Counted from the stretch's first letter, positions 17,847 to 27,133 are shown. The stretch: 64,000 bases of DNA from Pseudomonadales bacterium (GCA_024234435.1 JACKOF010000001.1:248001-312000), one strand, 5' to 3'. The notes: generated by a model from the letters alone, not told the origin. Program-made: numbers and translations.

Positions 17847-18445
17847 AAAATCGAACAGTAACACTGGCGATGACCGGTGGCTCAGGGGCTCAGTATGGGT
17901 TGCGACTGCTGGATTGCCTGGTACAGGTGGGTTGCAATGTCCATTTTATGATTTCAAATGCTGCGCGCATTGTTGTGGAAACTGAAACGGAGCTCTCGCT
18001 TCCGGCTGATTCAGCGCTGGAGGATTTTCTGACAGCTAATTTTGATGCGGAAGATGGTCAGATCCAGGTATTTACCAAAGAAGACTGGTTTGCACCGGCA
18101 GCATCGGGCTCTGCGGCCGCCACTTCAATGGTAATTTGCCCGGCCAGTGGTGGCACTATTTCCGCAATTGCCTGTGGCGCCAGCAATAATCTCATTGAAC
18201 GGGCGGCAGATGTGGCTATTAAGGAAAAGCGTCAGCTGATTGTTGTGCCGCGGGAAACACCGCTGTCCTCGATTCATCTGGAGAATATGCTGACGCTTTC
18301 AAAATTGGGTGTCACTGTGCTGCCAGCCATGCCAGGTTTTTATCAGAATCCGCAATCGGTGGAAGATCTGGTGGATTTTGTGGTGGCCAGGATTCTTGAT
18401 CAACTCGAGATTGAGCAAGCGCTTTTGCCTCGTTGGGGAGACTGA
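17843..18445 (+). CDS. ubiX: Flavin prenyltransferase UbiX
   Basis: UbiX attaches a dimethylallyl group to FMN to make the prenylated FMN cofactor of the UbiD decarboxylase in ubiquinone synthesis. The 200-residue product has the flavoprotein start TLAMTGGSGAQYGLRLLDCL, MVICPASGGTISAIACGASNNLIERAAD-type flavin contacts (about residues 95-120), the phosphate-binding KRQLIVVPRETPLS, and MLTLSKLGVTVLPAMPGFY near residue 150. Length matches the family. It overlaps mpl by four bases and is followed after 3 bases by a DUF2238 gene. ubiD is not in the window. Confidence 0.95.
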   Translation: MKNRTVTLAMTGGSGAQYGLRLLDCLVQVGCNVHFMISNAARIVVETETELSLPADSALEDFLTANFDAEDGQIQVFTKEDWFAPAASGSAAATSMVICPASGGTISAIACGASNNLIERAADVAIKEKRQLIVVPRETPLSSIHLENMLTLSKLGVTVLPAMPGFYQNPQSVEDLVDFVVARILDQLEIEQALLPRWGD

Positions 18446-18448
18446 TAA

Positions 18449-19072
18449 ATGGCGACTAATCGGGAGTTGCTGATTTTACTTGCGCTGGTGCTTGGCGTTA
18501 TGGTCTGGTCGTGGATCGAACCGGCCAGTCGCAATATCTGGTGGGCAGAAGCAGTCCCGGTGGTGATCGCGATTCCCCTGCTCTGGTTTACCCGGCAGAC
18601 ATTTCCGCTTACCCGTATCGTTTACTATTTGATTGTCATCCATGCTGTTATTTTGCTGGTGGGTGCTCATTACACTTATTCCCGTGTGCCGATTGGTTTC
18701 TGGATGCAGGACATGTTTGATTTCAGCCGTAATCACTATGACCGTATTGGTCATATCGCTCAGGGCTTTGTGCCTGCGCTTATTGCCCGGGAGATTTTTA
18801 TCCGTTATCGCCTGATTCGTGTTCGCGGCTGGCGCGTATTTCTGGTGATCTGCTTCTGCCTGGCATTCAGTGCTTTTTACGAGCTGATTGAATGGTGGTC
18901 AGCTGAAATCGGAGGCGATGGTTCTGTTGATTTTCTCGGCACTCAGGGTGATATCTGGGATGCGCAGTGGGATATGATGCTGGCCCTGCTGGGGGCGATT
19001 GCCAGCCAGTTATTACTCAGCCACTGGCACGACAGGCAACTGGCAGCAGTGACAGGCAATGATCGCGATTAG
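18449..19072 (+). CDS. DUF2238 (YjdF-like) integral membrane protein
   Basis: This 207-residue membrane protein has about six helices. The DUF2238 signature is clear: HYTYSRVPIGFWMQDMF, FDFSRNHYDRIGHIAQGFVP (around residues 90-110), FSAFYELIEWWSAEIGGDG and the run DFLGTQGDIWDAQWDMMLAL. Conserved His, Asp and Glu at helix ends suggest a metal or catalytic site, but the function of the family is unknown. It follows ubiX by 3 bases and probably shares its transcript. Its last four bases overlap the end of the convergent nnrS. Confidence 0.88.
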   Translation: MATNRELLILLALVLGVMVWSWIEPASRNIWWAEAVPVVIAIPLLWFTRQTFPLTRIVYYLIVIHAVILLVGAHYTYSRVPIGFWMQDMFDFSRNHYDRIGHIAQGFVPALIAREIFIRYRLIRVRGWRVFLVICFCLAFSAFYELIEWWSAEIGGDGSVDFLGTQGDIWDAQWDMMLALLGAIASQLLLSHWHDRQLAAVTGNDRD

Positions 19073-20265
19073 CCTGGCCTGCCATCCAGTCTTGGTTGTG
19101 TGAGTACTGGCCAGTAAACCACTGCGTAAATCAGGTAGCCTGCTACCCAGGCGGCGATGCTTAACAGGTACATATGTGTTGTATACCCTGTTGCCAGAGG
19201 TGCAACCAGTCTCACAACAGCGGCAATAGCTAAAGCGACATAAGCTCCTACAATCCATTGGCTGACAATCAGCATTCGTCCTGTGTGCCCGAGGGATACG
19301 CGGCTGATCATGGACAGAATCAGCAACCCCATGCCACCAACGGTTATACCATGTAACGCTGTTGTCAGCGTGATGTTAAACCCTAAGTGATAGCTGGCTA
19401 ATAGCGCAAAGCCGACAATAATAAACAGGTAAGCCAGATGCAGAGACCAGAGCAGGGGGTTGTTGAGCGTTAACCAGCACTGCCAGCGGGCAAAGCGAAG
19501 AGTATGCGAAACAGTGGCAAGTATAAAACAACCGCCGACCAACTTGTTGGTGCCAATATCACCTGAGCCTAGACTGTAGAACAAGGGAATAACAACACTG
19601 CCGATCGCCAGCACTTCCAGCCAGACAAGTGGCTGGGGCTTTTCCGTTCGGGTGGCATTGGCAGTGAAAAACGGGATGACACGACCGCCGAGCACCGACA
19701 TGATCAGGGCGATAATCAGTATTGCTGATTGGGTCCAGGGCAGTGAAAAATTGCTGCCATTAATCAGTTGGTAATGAGTGGTTGCATTTACCAGGGCCAG
19801 TAGTAATAGCAATGGCACAAAAACCAGGTTGCGCCACAATTTTGTTGTGATCACGGGATGGGCCAGCACCGCTGCAGCGGCAGGTAAAAACAGGCTATCG
19901 ACAACAGCGATAACAATAGGAGGAAGAACGGGGGTGATCATGAGCAGTCTTCCGGTTGCCCAGAGCGCGAACAATCCCGCCAGGGGCCAGCCGGAAATAC
20001 CCGGCAAGCCACTCCAGTTCTGCACGGCAGTCAGCAAAAAACCGACGATAATCGAGCAGACAAAACCGAACAGCATTTCATGCCCATGCCACCAGAACCA
20101 GCCGCCATAGGGTTGCATGTTGATGGCCGGGTTGCTGAGAAAGCTGCCCCAGATGATCAGGGAAAATATTGAAAACAGGCAACCGAACAGAAAGAAGGGA
20201 CGGAAAGCCAGCCTGAAAAGCGGCACCTTTCGCTGTTCGGCCTTCAGATCAGTGATATTCAGCAT
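19069..20265 (-). CDS. nnrS: NnrS family heme/copper-containing membrane protein
   Basis: This 398-residue protein has about twelve helices and the NnrS pattern: FRLAFRPFFLFGCLFSIFSL near the start, WFWWHGHEMLFGFVCSIIVG (about residues 55-75), GRVIPFFTANA, and LTTALHGITVGGMGLLILSMISRVSLGHTGR. NnrS protects against nitrosative stress and is typically switched on by NO-responsive regulators. Here the gene stands alone on its strand. A TTGAT half-site of FNR/DNR type lies at 20280-20284, but it is too close to the start and too incomplete to call an operator. Together with the NorE/NorF-like genes it hints at NO exposure, although no NO reductase is seen. Confidence 0.92.
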   Translation of the reverse strand: MLNITDLKAEQRKVPLFRLAFRPFFLFGCLFSIFSLIIWGSFLSNPAINMQPYGGWFWWHGHEMLFGFVCSIIVGFLLTAVQNWSGLPGISGWPLAGLFALWATGRLLMITPVLPPIVIAVVDSLFLPAAAAVLAHPVITTKLWRNLVFVPLLLLLALVNATTHYQLINGSNFSLPWTQSAILIIALIMSVLGGRVIPFFTANATRTEKPQPLVWLEVLAIGSVVIPLFYSLGSGDIGTNKLVGGCFILATVSHTLRFARWQCWLTLNNPLLWSLHLAYLFIIVGFALLASYHLGFNITLTTALHGITVGGMGLLILSMISRVSLGHTGRMLIVSQWIVGAYVALAIAAVVRLVAPLATGYTTHMYLLSIAAWVAGYLIYAVVYWPVLTQPRLDGRPG

Positions 20266-20439
20266 TCAAAGAGCTCTTTTTGATGACGGGTAAAGCGCAA
20301 ACAAGAGCCAATAGTATCGGATTTGTGCGGCAATGTTATTGATAAATAGCAATGATGTTTTAAAAACGCAGGTCTGTGTTTTTGGAAAAAGTGAAGAGCC
20401 TTGCTGCCGTTTTAAACAGGTGTTGGTCGGGAAGGGTTG

Positions 20440-21345
20440 TTATGCAGTGCCGTTCAGCGTTTCTTTGTATTTGTTCAGGATTGCTTCCATGTCATTTGGC
20501 AGCAAGCGAACCTCAAATAGTTGCTCAAGCTCACTGATCCGTTCCAGGCATTCAAACAGGCGGGTATCGTAATCGTCAGGTGCTATTGGTAACCAATACG
20601 AGTCCATGACTTCTTTGATTTCTTCCACCAGGCGCCCGGAATCAAGGCCGCGCATAATCGCATTTGAAATAAGGTTTGAGCCGGTGACACACCAGGTCAG
20701 GTCCCGTTCCAGCAGATTGGGTTCGGTATGACTTAGCTCAACAGCGGTAACTGTGCGGTGGGGAAACCCCCAGTTTTTCAGCAGGGTAGCGGAGATCAGA
20801 GTGTGATCAAAGCCAAACAGTTTTTCTTCAAGACTGCTCAGGGCACAGTGGTCATGCCAGGTTGAGATGTCGCACTGGCGGTATTGCTCCTGATAGGTCG
20901 CACTGGCAGCCAGCAGGCCAATATCCTGAACGAGCCCTGCCAGCAGAGCATCCTCTTTTTTGATATCAGTAAAGCGACACAGCCAGGCACTGACACTGCC
21001 AGACAACACTGAGCGCCGCCAGTAGTGCTCAAAGTTAATGGATGAATTAAAACTTTCTTGCAGGCCGCGCAAGGAGAGCCCAACCACCAGCGGTATGGTT
21101 GCACTCAGGCCAATAAGTGAAAGTGCCTGGCTGACATTGCTGACCGAGAAACGCGATCCGTAAAAAGCGCTGTTGGCCATTTTTACCAGAGCAGCTGATA
21201 TGGCAGCATCCTGCTGGATGACGGTGGCTAACTCACCCAGTGACGACTGGCCATCGTCAACCATTTCCAGCACCGACGAGACTACGGTAGGCAAGGCGGG
21301 TAGATCCTCAACCGCGGTGAGTCTGGTTAAAACATCGTCGTCCAT
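20440..21345 (-). CDS. HDOD-domain signalling protein
   Basis: This 301-residue soluble protein carries one HDOD domain (about residues 15-215): LTAVEDLPALPTVVSSVLEM, IQQDAAISAALVKMANSAFYG, VSNVSQALSLIGLSATIPLV, and the degenerate HD region DALLAGLVQDIGLLA, where the metal-binding His-Asp of true HD phosphohydrolases is not kept. HDOD proteins act in regulatory networks (chemotaxis, c-di-GMP, stress) without known enzyme activity. No receiver, EAL or GGDEF domain is fused. The C-terminal third is helical. It is a single gene upstream of nnrS on the same strand, separated by 174 bases. Confidence 0.88.
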   Translation of the reverse strand: MDDDVLTRLTAVEDLPALPTVVSSVLEMVDDGQSSLGELATVIQQDAAISAALVKMANSAFYGSRFSVSNVSQALSLIGLSATIPLVVGLSLRGLQESFNSSINFEHYWRRSVLSGSVSAWLCRFTDIKKEDALLAGLVQDIGLLAASATYQEQYRQCDISTWHDHCALSSLEEKLFGFDHTLISATLLKNWGFPHRTVTAVELSHTEPNLLERDLTWCVTGSNLISNAIMRGLDSGRLVEEIKEVMDSYWLPIAPDDYDTRLFECLERISELEQLFEVRLLPNDMEAILNKYKETLNGTA

Positions 21346-21466
21346 GATCTATCCATGTTATTTAATGGGTAAGTTGATTATGACCTTGCATTATGAAAGG
21401 TTATCTGAAAAACACAATAACCCTTGAGCGATTGTTGTAATGACTCTTTTCCCACTGGCCATGATG

Positions 21467-22405
21467 TCAGCAGATACCAAGAAATGATCGCAGGTTGCGC
21501 CCCGCCTCCAGGACTAGCTTTTGGCGCGACTCTCTTGACCCCCATGCGCAATGAGGTGTCACAATCAGATTGGGAATACCCGGGTCGAGTAATGGGTTGT
21601 GGTGTCGAGGCGGTTCTTCACTGAGTACATCTACGCCTGCTCCACCAAGCTTTCCGCGTCGTAATGCTGTTGCAAGCGCCATCTCGTCAACGATGCCGCC
21701 CCTGGCACAGTTAATCAATAATGCTGTTGGCTTCATCATTGCCAGTTCTTTGGCGCCAATCAGGTTTGTGGTGTTTGGTGTTAGCGGGCAGTGTAGTGAA
21801 AGCACGTCCACCTGTGATAGCAATTCTTCCAGAGGTACCCGGGAAGCGCTGCCCGGATGACGGCCGGGTAATCCGGCAATTTTGACGTGCATGCCAAAAG
21901 CGCTGGCAATCTTTGCCATACTGCGCCCCAGTTTGCCATATCCAACAATACCCATAGTGGCGCCTGAAAGTTGTTGTATCGGGTAATCCAGCAGACAGAA
22001 AAAAGGGCTTTTGCTCCATTGGCCATTAAGGGCCGCACAATTGTAATCAGGTAGCCGGGTGGCCAGCGACAGAATTAATGCAAAGCAGTGCTGTACTACA
22101 GAGGCAGTGCCGTAGCCGGTGACATTGGTGACGGTAATATTGCGCAACTGTGCGGTGGAGACGTCAATCACATTGGTTCCTGTAGCCAGTACGCCGATGT
22201 ATTTCAGATTGGGCGCGGAAAGTATTTCCTGACGACCCAACACAACTTTATTGGTGAGTATCAGATCGGCATCGGCAATGCGTTGGGCAGTTTGCTCCTG
22301 TGTGGTGGTGGGATAAATTGTCCACGCGATGGGCAATTCGGCTAGTGCCGACAGATCAAGGTCAGCGGGTCTCAGGCTGTCGCAATCGAGGATTACCCCT
22401 TTCAT
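21467..22405 (-). CDS. D-2-hydroxyacid dehydrogenase (glycerate/hydroxypyruvate reductase type)
   Basis: This 312-residue NAD(P)-dependent oxidoreductase shows the family pattern in order: a substrate-binding half with KYIGVLATGTNVID (about residues 68-81), the Rossmann loop MGIVGYGKLGRSMAKIA (about 151-167), LSLHCPLTPNTTNLI, the catalytic Arg in INCARGGIVDE, Glu in VLSEEPPRHHNPLL, and the acid-base His in VTPHCAWGSRES. Within the family it most resembles glycerate dehydrogenase / hydroxypyruvate reductase (HprA), but motif reading cannot fix the substrate. It is divergent from the SelW-like gene, with a 167-base gap holding both promoters. Confidence 0.88.
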   Translation of the reverse strand: MKGVILDCDSLRPADLDLSALAELPIAWTIYPTTTQEQTAQRIADADLILTNKVVLGRQEILSAPNLKYIGVLATGTNVIDVSTAQLRNITVTNVTGYGTASVVQHCFALILSLATRLPDYNCAALNGQWSKSPFFCLLDYPIQQLSGATMGIVGYGKLGRSMAKIASAFGMHVKIAGLPGRHPGSASRVPLEELLSQVDVLSLHCPLTPNTTNLIGAKELAMMKPTALLINCARGGIVDEMALATALRRGKLGGAGVDVLSEEPPRHHNPLLDPGIPNLIVTPHCAWGSRESRQKLVLEAGRNLRSFLGIC

Positions 22406-22572
22406 TGATATTTATCTGCCTTTTTGTAGGTCAACCCGTTTGTCGTTGTGTGAGTAATCAGTTTTTATGGGCGGCACGTTTCATTATTTTGCCCTAACTT
22501 GATGATTGTCGATGACAGCCAGGCAACAGTGCAATAGGGTAACGCAAAACCCGCTATTCAGAGGATTTTATT

Positions 22573-22884
22573 ATGGCCCAAAAAAATATTTCCCCAAAAC
22601 CTGTTACAGAAAAACCCGGCATCGAGATAATTTATTGTCCGCGCTGCAACTGGTTACTGCGCTCTGCCTGGATGGCGCAGGAACTGCTGCATACCTTTGC
22701 CGATGATCTGGCTGCAGTGGCATTGGTGCCTTCGTCGGAAGGTGGTGTATTTGAGATTCGGCTCAACGGCGACTTACTCTGGGAGCGTAAAAGTGAGGGT
22801 GGATTTCCGGATGTGAAGGCCTTGAAGCAGCGGGTTAGGGACGTGATTGATCCTGACAGGAATCTGGGGCATCTGGAGCGATAA
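22573..22884 (+). CDS. SelT/SelW/SelH (Rdx) family thioredoxin-like protein
   Basis: This 103-residue protein has the SelW fold: strand IEIIYCPRCNWLLRSAWMAQ with a CxxC pair (Cys22, Cys25) at the spot where animal SelW has Cys-x-x-Sec, and a second half FEIRLNGDLLWERKSEGGFP followed by the VKALKQRVRDVIDP helix, the typical Rdx ending. Such proteins are thought to act as thiol redoxins; their bacterial partners are not established. ATG 22573 has GAGG nine bases upstream. The RND exporter begins 75 bases downstream on the same strand, possibly in one transcript. Confidence 0.9.
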   Translation: MAQKNISPKPVTEKPGIEIIYCPRCNWLLRSAWMAQELLHTFADDLAAVALVPSSEGGVFEIRLNGDLLWERKSEGGFPDVKALKQRVRDVIDPDRNLGHLER

Positions 22885-22959
22885 ACCCCGCAAAGAGGAT
22901 GCAACCGGTTCGTTTATTAAGGATAATGACAGCCGTTTTATTGTGCATGGAATGTATTA

Positions 22960-25581
22960 ATGTCAAAACGTTTGCTTGGCGCTTACGAGGCACTGGTGCT
23001 GCGCCACCCCGCCATATCCCTGTTGCTGGTTATGCTTATGGCTGTGGCTATGGCGTTTGGGCTGCCTAACTTTAAACTGGACGCATCGGCTGATTCTTTA
23101 ACGCTGGAGCATGATTCCGATCTCGATTATTTTCGGGAATCGCTACAGCGTTACGGCAGCAGTGACTTTTTACTGGTCACCTACACCCCGAAGACGTCGG
23201 ATTTGTTTTCTGATCAATCGCTGACAACACTGAAAGCGCTCAGTGATGATTTGGCACAGGTTCGCGGGGTATCGAGAACAACCTCTATTCTCAACGTACC
23301 ATTGCTGTACAGTCCGCAAATTTCGATTTCGCAGTTGAAGGATGAGCCGCGAACTTTGATGGATGCAGATACCGACCGTGTTCAGGCCAAACGCGAGTTT
23401 CTGGAAAGCCCGATTTACCGGGATCTGATACTTGGCCCGGATGGTCAGACAACAGCAGTGCTGGCTAATCTGGAGCTTGATCGTAAATACCTGGAGCTGG
23501 TGCGTCACCGCGATGCCTTGAGGCTCAAGCGTGATAAGGCAGGGCTGACCGTTGATGAACAGGCTGAATTATTGCGTGTCAGTCAGGAATTTCTCGATTA
23601 CCGCACGCTGCAGGCGCAGCGGGATCGTGAGCGGGTAGCTCATGTGCGCGGCTTGCTAGACAAGTACCGTAGTGAAGCAACGCTCTTCCTGGGTGGACCC
23701 AGTATGATCACTGCGGACATGATCGAGTTTATCAAAAGTGACCTGCGCATTTTTGGTACAGGAATTGTGGTCTTCATTATCGTCACTCTGGCGGTGATCT
23801 TCCGGCAGTTGCGCTGGGTGGTTTTACCGCTGCTGACCTGTGTGCTGACGGTCGAAATGATGCTCGGTTACCTGAGTTGGATCGACTGGCGCCTGACGGT
23901 CATCTCTTCCAACTTCGTTGCTTTGCTGCTGATTATTACGCTTGCCCTGACGATTCACTTGATTGTGCGCTATCGGGAATTGCAGCAAAGTCTGCCGGAT
24001 GCAGATCAGTTGATACTGGTACGCGAGACGGTTTCCTATATGGCGCGACCGTGTCTGTATACCGTGTTAACGACCATTGTGGCCTTTGTATCGCTGGTCG
24101 TCAGTGATATTCGTCCAGTGATTGATTTTGGCTGGATGATGACGATAGGCATCGTTGTGGCTCTGGTGCTGGCATTTGTAGTGATCCCTGCCGGAATGAT
24201 GCTGTTGGGTAAAGGCAGAAATAACGATAGCGGTGACAATTCGGCGGCGGTTACGGTGTTGTTTTCCCAATTTACTGAGAAGCATGGTAATTGGGTGTTG
24301 CTGCTGGCTCTGGTTGCTGCGATTGTCAGTGGATGGGGTGTTACGCAACTCAAGGTTGACAACCGGTTTATCGATTATTTCCGTTCTGATACCGAGTTGT
24401 ATCAGGGGTTGTCGGTGATTGACGCTAACCTGGGTGGTACAACGCCGCTTGATATTATTCTCAATGCACCGGCGGCTCCCGAGGTCAGTTTTGAACCCGC
24501 GACAGGTGCCGTTGAAAATGACCCCTATGAAAACAACCCCTATGGTGATGGGGATGATCCTTTTGGAGACGATGCATTTGCCGATGAAGCGTTTGCTGCA
24601 GAAGATGCCTTCGAGGAACAGGATCCATTTGAGGATGATCCGTTTGCTGACGAGTCATCGGTAAGCGGGGACACAGACAGGCAGGCAACACCGGTAGCCA
24701 ACAGTTACTGGTTTACCGGGGCAGGTATTCAGGACCTCGAAAAGCTTCATCGTTATCTGGAAAGTTTGCCCGAGGTAGGCAAGGTCAGTTCTCTGGTGAC
24801 GGTTTACGACGTTGCCAGTGATTTGATGGGACACAGGCTGAATGATCTGGAGTTGGCCCTGGTGCGTCAGAGCCTCACGGGTGGCAATGCCGAATTTTTG
24901 CTGGACCCCTATATTGACGATGCATTGAATCAGGCGCGTATCACATTGCGTACCCGCGAAACCATTGGCGATTTGAAGCGGTCCGAACTGCTCGAAAAAA
25001 TCCGTCGCTTTGCGATCGATGAGGTGGGGTTGGCAGAGGGTCAGGTGCAGTTTACCGGGTTGCTGGTGTTATATAACAATATGCTGCAGAGCCTGTTCCG
25101 CTCGCAGATTTTAACTTTGGGCGCCGTTTTTCTTGGCATTATGCTGATGTTTCTGGTGCTGTTCCGGTCACTGTCCATCTCACTGGTGGCCATGTTGCCT
25201 AACCTGCTGGCAGCAGGTGTCGTACTTGGCGGTATGGGGTTGTTTGGTATTCCTCTGGATATGATGACTATTACCATTGCGGCCATTACGGTGGGGATCG
25301 GCGTGGACCACGCCATCCACTATATTACCCGTTTCAAGAGGGAGTTTGAGGTGGATGGTGACTATGTCGCCACCATGCATCGCGCCCATGCCAGTATTGG
25401 TCGTGCGCTGTTCTATACGGCAATAACCATTATTGTCGGCTTCTCCATTCTGGCGTTATCCAACTTTATTCCTTCGGTTTATTTTGGACTGTTGACCGGC
25501 CTGGCAATGCTGGCAGCGCTGCTGGGCTCCATGACGCTGCTACCGAAGTTGCTGTTAATATTCAAACCTCTTGGCAAGTAA
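22960..25581 (+). CDS. RND/MMPL-type exporter with acidic repeat insert
   Basis: This 873-residue RND-superfamily protein has two repeated halves, each with one helix, a large periplasmic domain and five helices. TM1 is near residues 18-36; TM2-6 run about 260-415 (RIFGTGIVVFIIVTLAVIF, FVALLLIITLALTIHLIVRY); TM7 is near 445; and TM8-12 lie beyond 700 (VAMLPNLLAAGVVLGGMGL, AAITVGIGVDHAIHYITRF). GVDHAIHYI and TLALTIHLIVRY are at the usual proton-relay helices of this exporter class (COG1033). In the second periplasmic domain, about residues 517-570, there is a low-complexity acidic stretch with repeated DPF/DPY/DAF units. No membrane-fusion or outer-membrane partner follows, so it is probably a stand-alone lipid or hydrophobic-compound exporter (inference). 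The SDR gene starts immediately after the stop. Confidence 0.88.
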   Translation: MSKRLLGAYEALVLRHPAISLLLVMLMAVAMAFGLPNFKLDASADSLTLEHDSDLDYFRESLQRYGSSDFLLVTYTPKTSDLFSDQSLTTLKALSDDLAQVRGVSRTTSILNVPLLYSPQISISQLKDEPRTLMDADTDRVQAKREFLESPIYRDLILGPDGQTTAVLANLELDRKYLELVRHRDALRLKRDKAGLTVDEQAELLRVSQEFLDYRTLQAQRDRERVAHVRGLLDKYRSEATLFLGGPSMITADMIEFIKSDLRIFGTGIVVFIIVTLAVIFRQLRWVVLPLLTCVLTVEMMLGYLSWIDWRLTVISSNFVALLLIITLALTIHLIVRYRELQQSLPDADQLILVRETVSYMARPCLYTVLTTIVAFVSLVVSDIRPVIDFGWMMTIGIVVALVLAFVVIPAGMMLLGKGRNNDSGDNSAAVTVLFSQFTEKHGNWVLLLALVAAIVSGWGVTQLKVDNRFIDYFRSDTELYQGLSVIDANLGGTTPLDIILNAPAAPEVSFEPATGAVENDPYENNPYGDGDDPFGDDAFADEAFAAEDAFEEQDPFEDDPFADESSVSGDTDRQATPVANSYWFTGAGIQDLEKLHRYLESLPEVGKVSSLVTVYDVASDLMGHRLNDLELALVRQSLTGGNAEFLLDPYIDDALNQARITLRTRETIGDLKRSELLEKIRRFAIDEVGLAEGQVQFTGLLVLYNNMLQSLFRSQILTLGAVFLGIMLMFLVLFRSLSISLVAMLPNLLAAGVVLGGMGLFGIPLDMMTITIAAITVGIGVDHAIHYITRFKREFEVDGDYVATMHRAHASIGRALFYTAITIIVGFSILALSNFIPSVYFGLLTGLAMLAALLGSMTLLPKLLLIFKPLGK

Positions 25582-26346
25582 ATGAATATTCAGAACCGTG
25601 TAATAGTCATTACTGGTGCAGGGCGAGGGCTTGGTGAAGGGATAGCAGTCAACCTGGCTGAACGCGGTGCCAGGCTCGCGCTCGTCGATGTTTCCGATGA
25701 AGGTTTGAATAGCGTAAAGTCCCGATGCCAGAAACTCGGTGTGGATGTTCGCTGCTACCGGGCAAATGTTGCCAGTGAGCATGAAGTTGTGGCTGCTTTT
25801 CAGCAGGTAGTCAACGATTTTGGTGCTATTAACGGGTTGATCAACAATGCGGGCATTATTCGCGATCGACTGCTGGTGAAGTCTGAAGATAACCAGGTCG
25901 TTGCAAAAATGTCGCTTGCCGAATGGCAGGCGGTGATGGATGTTAATCTCACCGGAGTCTTTCTTTGTGGGCGCGAAGCTGCGGCGCACATGGTTGAGTC
26001 CCGGATTGATGAAGGTGTGATTATCAATATTTCCAGTATTGCTCGCGCTGGAAACCTCGGACAGAGCAATTATTCAGCCGCCAAGGCCGGGGTGGTTGCC
26101 ATGGCGACCACCTGGGCAAAAGAACTTGCGCGTTACAATATTCGTGCGGCTGCTATTGCGCCGGGTTTTATCAATACCGATATGGTGAAAAGCATGCCGG
26201 AAAAAGTGCAGGACAAATTGGCATCTCTGGTACCTCTGGGGCGTGCAGGAGAGCCTGGGCATATTGCTGAAACTGTCGCGTTTATTCTGGAAAACGATTA
26301 TATCTCGGGGCGTGTTTTCGAAATTGATGGCGGGTTAAGGCTTTAG
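25582..26346 (+). CDS. Short-chain dehydrogenase, FabG-like
   Basis: This 254-residue classical SDR has the NAD(P) loop TGAGRGLGEGIAVNLAERGA (residues 11-30), the structural NNAGIIRD (about 88-95), and the Ser-Tyr-Lys catalytic set in INISSIARAGNLGQSNYSAAKAG (about residues 148-170, motif YSAAK). The C-terminus FILENDYISGRVFEIDGGL matches 3-oxoacyl-ACP reductase-like members. The gene starts at the base after the RND exporter stop, so the two are tightly coupled. A lipid-related job together with the exporter is an attractive but unproven reading. It is probably not the main fatty-acid FabG, as no fab or acp genes are near. Confidence 0.88.
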   Translation: MNIQNRVIVITGAGRGLGEGIAVNLAERGARLALVDVSDEGLNSVKSRCQKLGVDVRCYRANVASEHEVVAAFQQVVNDFGAINGLINNAGIIRDRLLVKSEDNQVVAKMSLAEWQAVMDVNLTGVFLCGREAAAHMVESRIDEGVIINISSIARAGNLGQSNYSAAKAGVVAMATTWAKELARYNIRAAAIAPGFINTDMVKSMPEKVQDKLASLVPLGRAGEPGHIAETVAFILENDYISGRVFEIDGGLRL

Positions 26347-26457
26347 ATCATTTTGAGAAGCGTGTCTGAATAACGCAATAGCCTTTTCAGGCCGACTAAC
26401 TTTCCAGCTGCTATATTGTCACAGTAGTGATGATTGTTTCGAGCAGGGTAATTGCCA

Positions 26458-27015
26458 GTGACAGTGCAAGGGTTGATCAAGGCCGTTATTCCGGGGTTGG
26501 TGGCGCTGGCTTTCAGTGCCGAGGCTGCGGTGGTCTATAAGTATCTGGATACCGGGGGCAATGTGGGTTATGGCGATCAGTTACCTGCCGGAGCGCTATT
26601 GCTGAAAGAAGTTGAAGTAGTCGACTCCCCGGGTGCAGGCAGCACCGGGGCTGAAAATCTGGCCGTTTCCAATGCGCTGATTGAGCAGTTGTCGAAAACT
26701 GCCGACCGGCTCAAGCGGGACCGGCAGGATCGCGATGCTGCGAGAATTGCGGAAGAAAAAGCCCGTATGGTGGCCACTCAGCCCACACTGCCCCCTGTTA
26801 TTTACCGGGAAGATCACTATTATCCGTATTACCCTGGTTATCAAGGCGCAAAGCGCAGGTTCAGTCGCCGCTCCGATCCAGGTATTTACAAAAAGCCGAC
26901 TTACCGGCGCCATGTCCGTGAGGATGAGCGCTCTCCCTCTGGTCGGAGAGCCTACAGTCGTTACCCCTACAATGGGCCTGTTCTCACGCCCCGGACTCCG
27001 GTGATAACGCCCTGA
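26458..27015 (+). CDS. DUF4124-type exported protein with Arg/Tyr/Pro-rich tail
   Basis: This protein of about 185 residues has a signal peptide (VIPGLVALAFSAEAA) and then VVYKYLDTGGNVGYGDQLPAGA, the short DUF4124 module (about residues 23-50). A coiled-coil-like basic/acidic helix follows (KTADRLKRDRQDRDAARI), then a long disordered tail rich in Tyr, Arg and Pro (HYYPYYPGYQGAKRRF and similar). DUF4124 proteins are periplasmic and mostly uncharacterised. Start choice: GTG 26458 lies nine bases after AGGG (26445-26448); TTG 26452 and GTG 26464 are alternatives. It is a single gene between the SDR and proA. Confidence 0.75.
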   Translation: MTVQGLIKAVIPGLVALAFSAEAAVVYKYLDTGGNVGYGDQLPAGALLLKEVEVVDSPGAGSTGAENLAVSNALIEQLSKTADRLKRDRQDRDAARIAEEKARMVATQPTLPPVIYREDHYYPYYPGYQGAKRRFSRRSDPGIYKKPTYRRHVREDERSPSGRRAYSRYPYNGPVLTPRTPVITP

Positions 27016-27099
27016 TGGCACTTGTCCCGGTAACTCATGCTGTTTTTTATTTGTCGGGATTGCCCACCGGCAGTTGCGGATTTATGGAGCAGCCATCGG

Positions 27100-27105
27100 T
27101 ATAAT
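27100..27105 (+). promoter_or_regulatory. Candidate proA -10 element
   Basis: A perfect TATAAT sits 28 bases upstream of the proA ATG, implying a leader of about 22 bases. The best -35 match, TTGCGG at 27074-27079, is 20 bases away, longer than the usual 17, so the pair is imperfect. Confidence 0.45.
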
Positions 27106-27133
27106 GCTGCTTTTTGAGTGCCGAGAATCATCA

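Noticed and set aside
20280..20293. TTGAT-N4 half-site upstream of nnrS resembling an FNR/DNR box
   Set aside because: The second half reads GGTAA instead of ATCAA and the site is only 15 bases from the start codon.
24419..24664. Alternative-frame open frame rich in Met/Pro inside the RND gene
   Set aside because: It is a by-product of the acidic repeat codons read in another frame.
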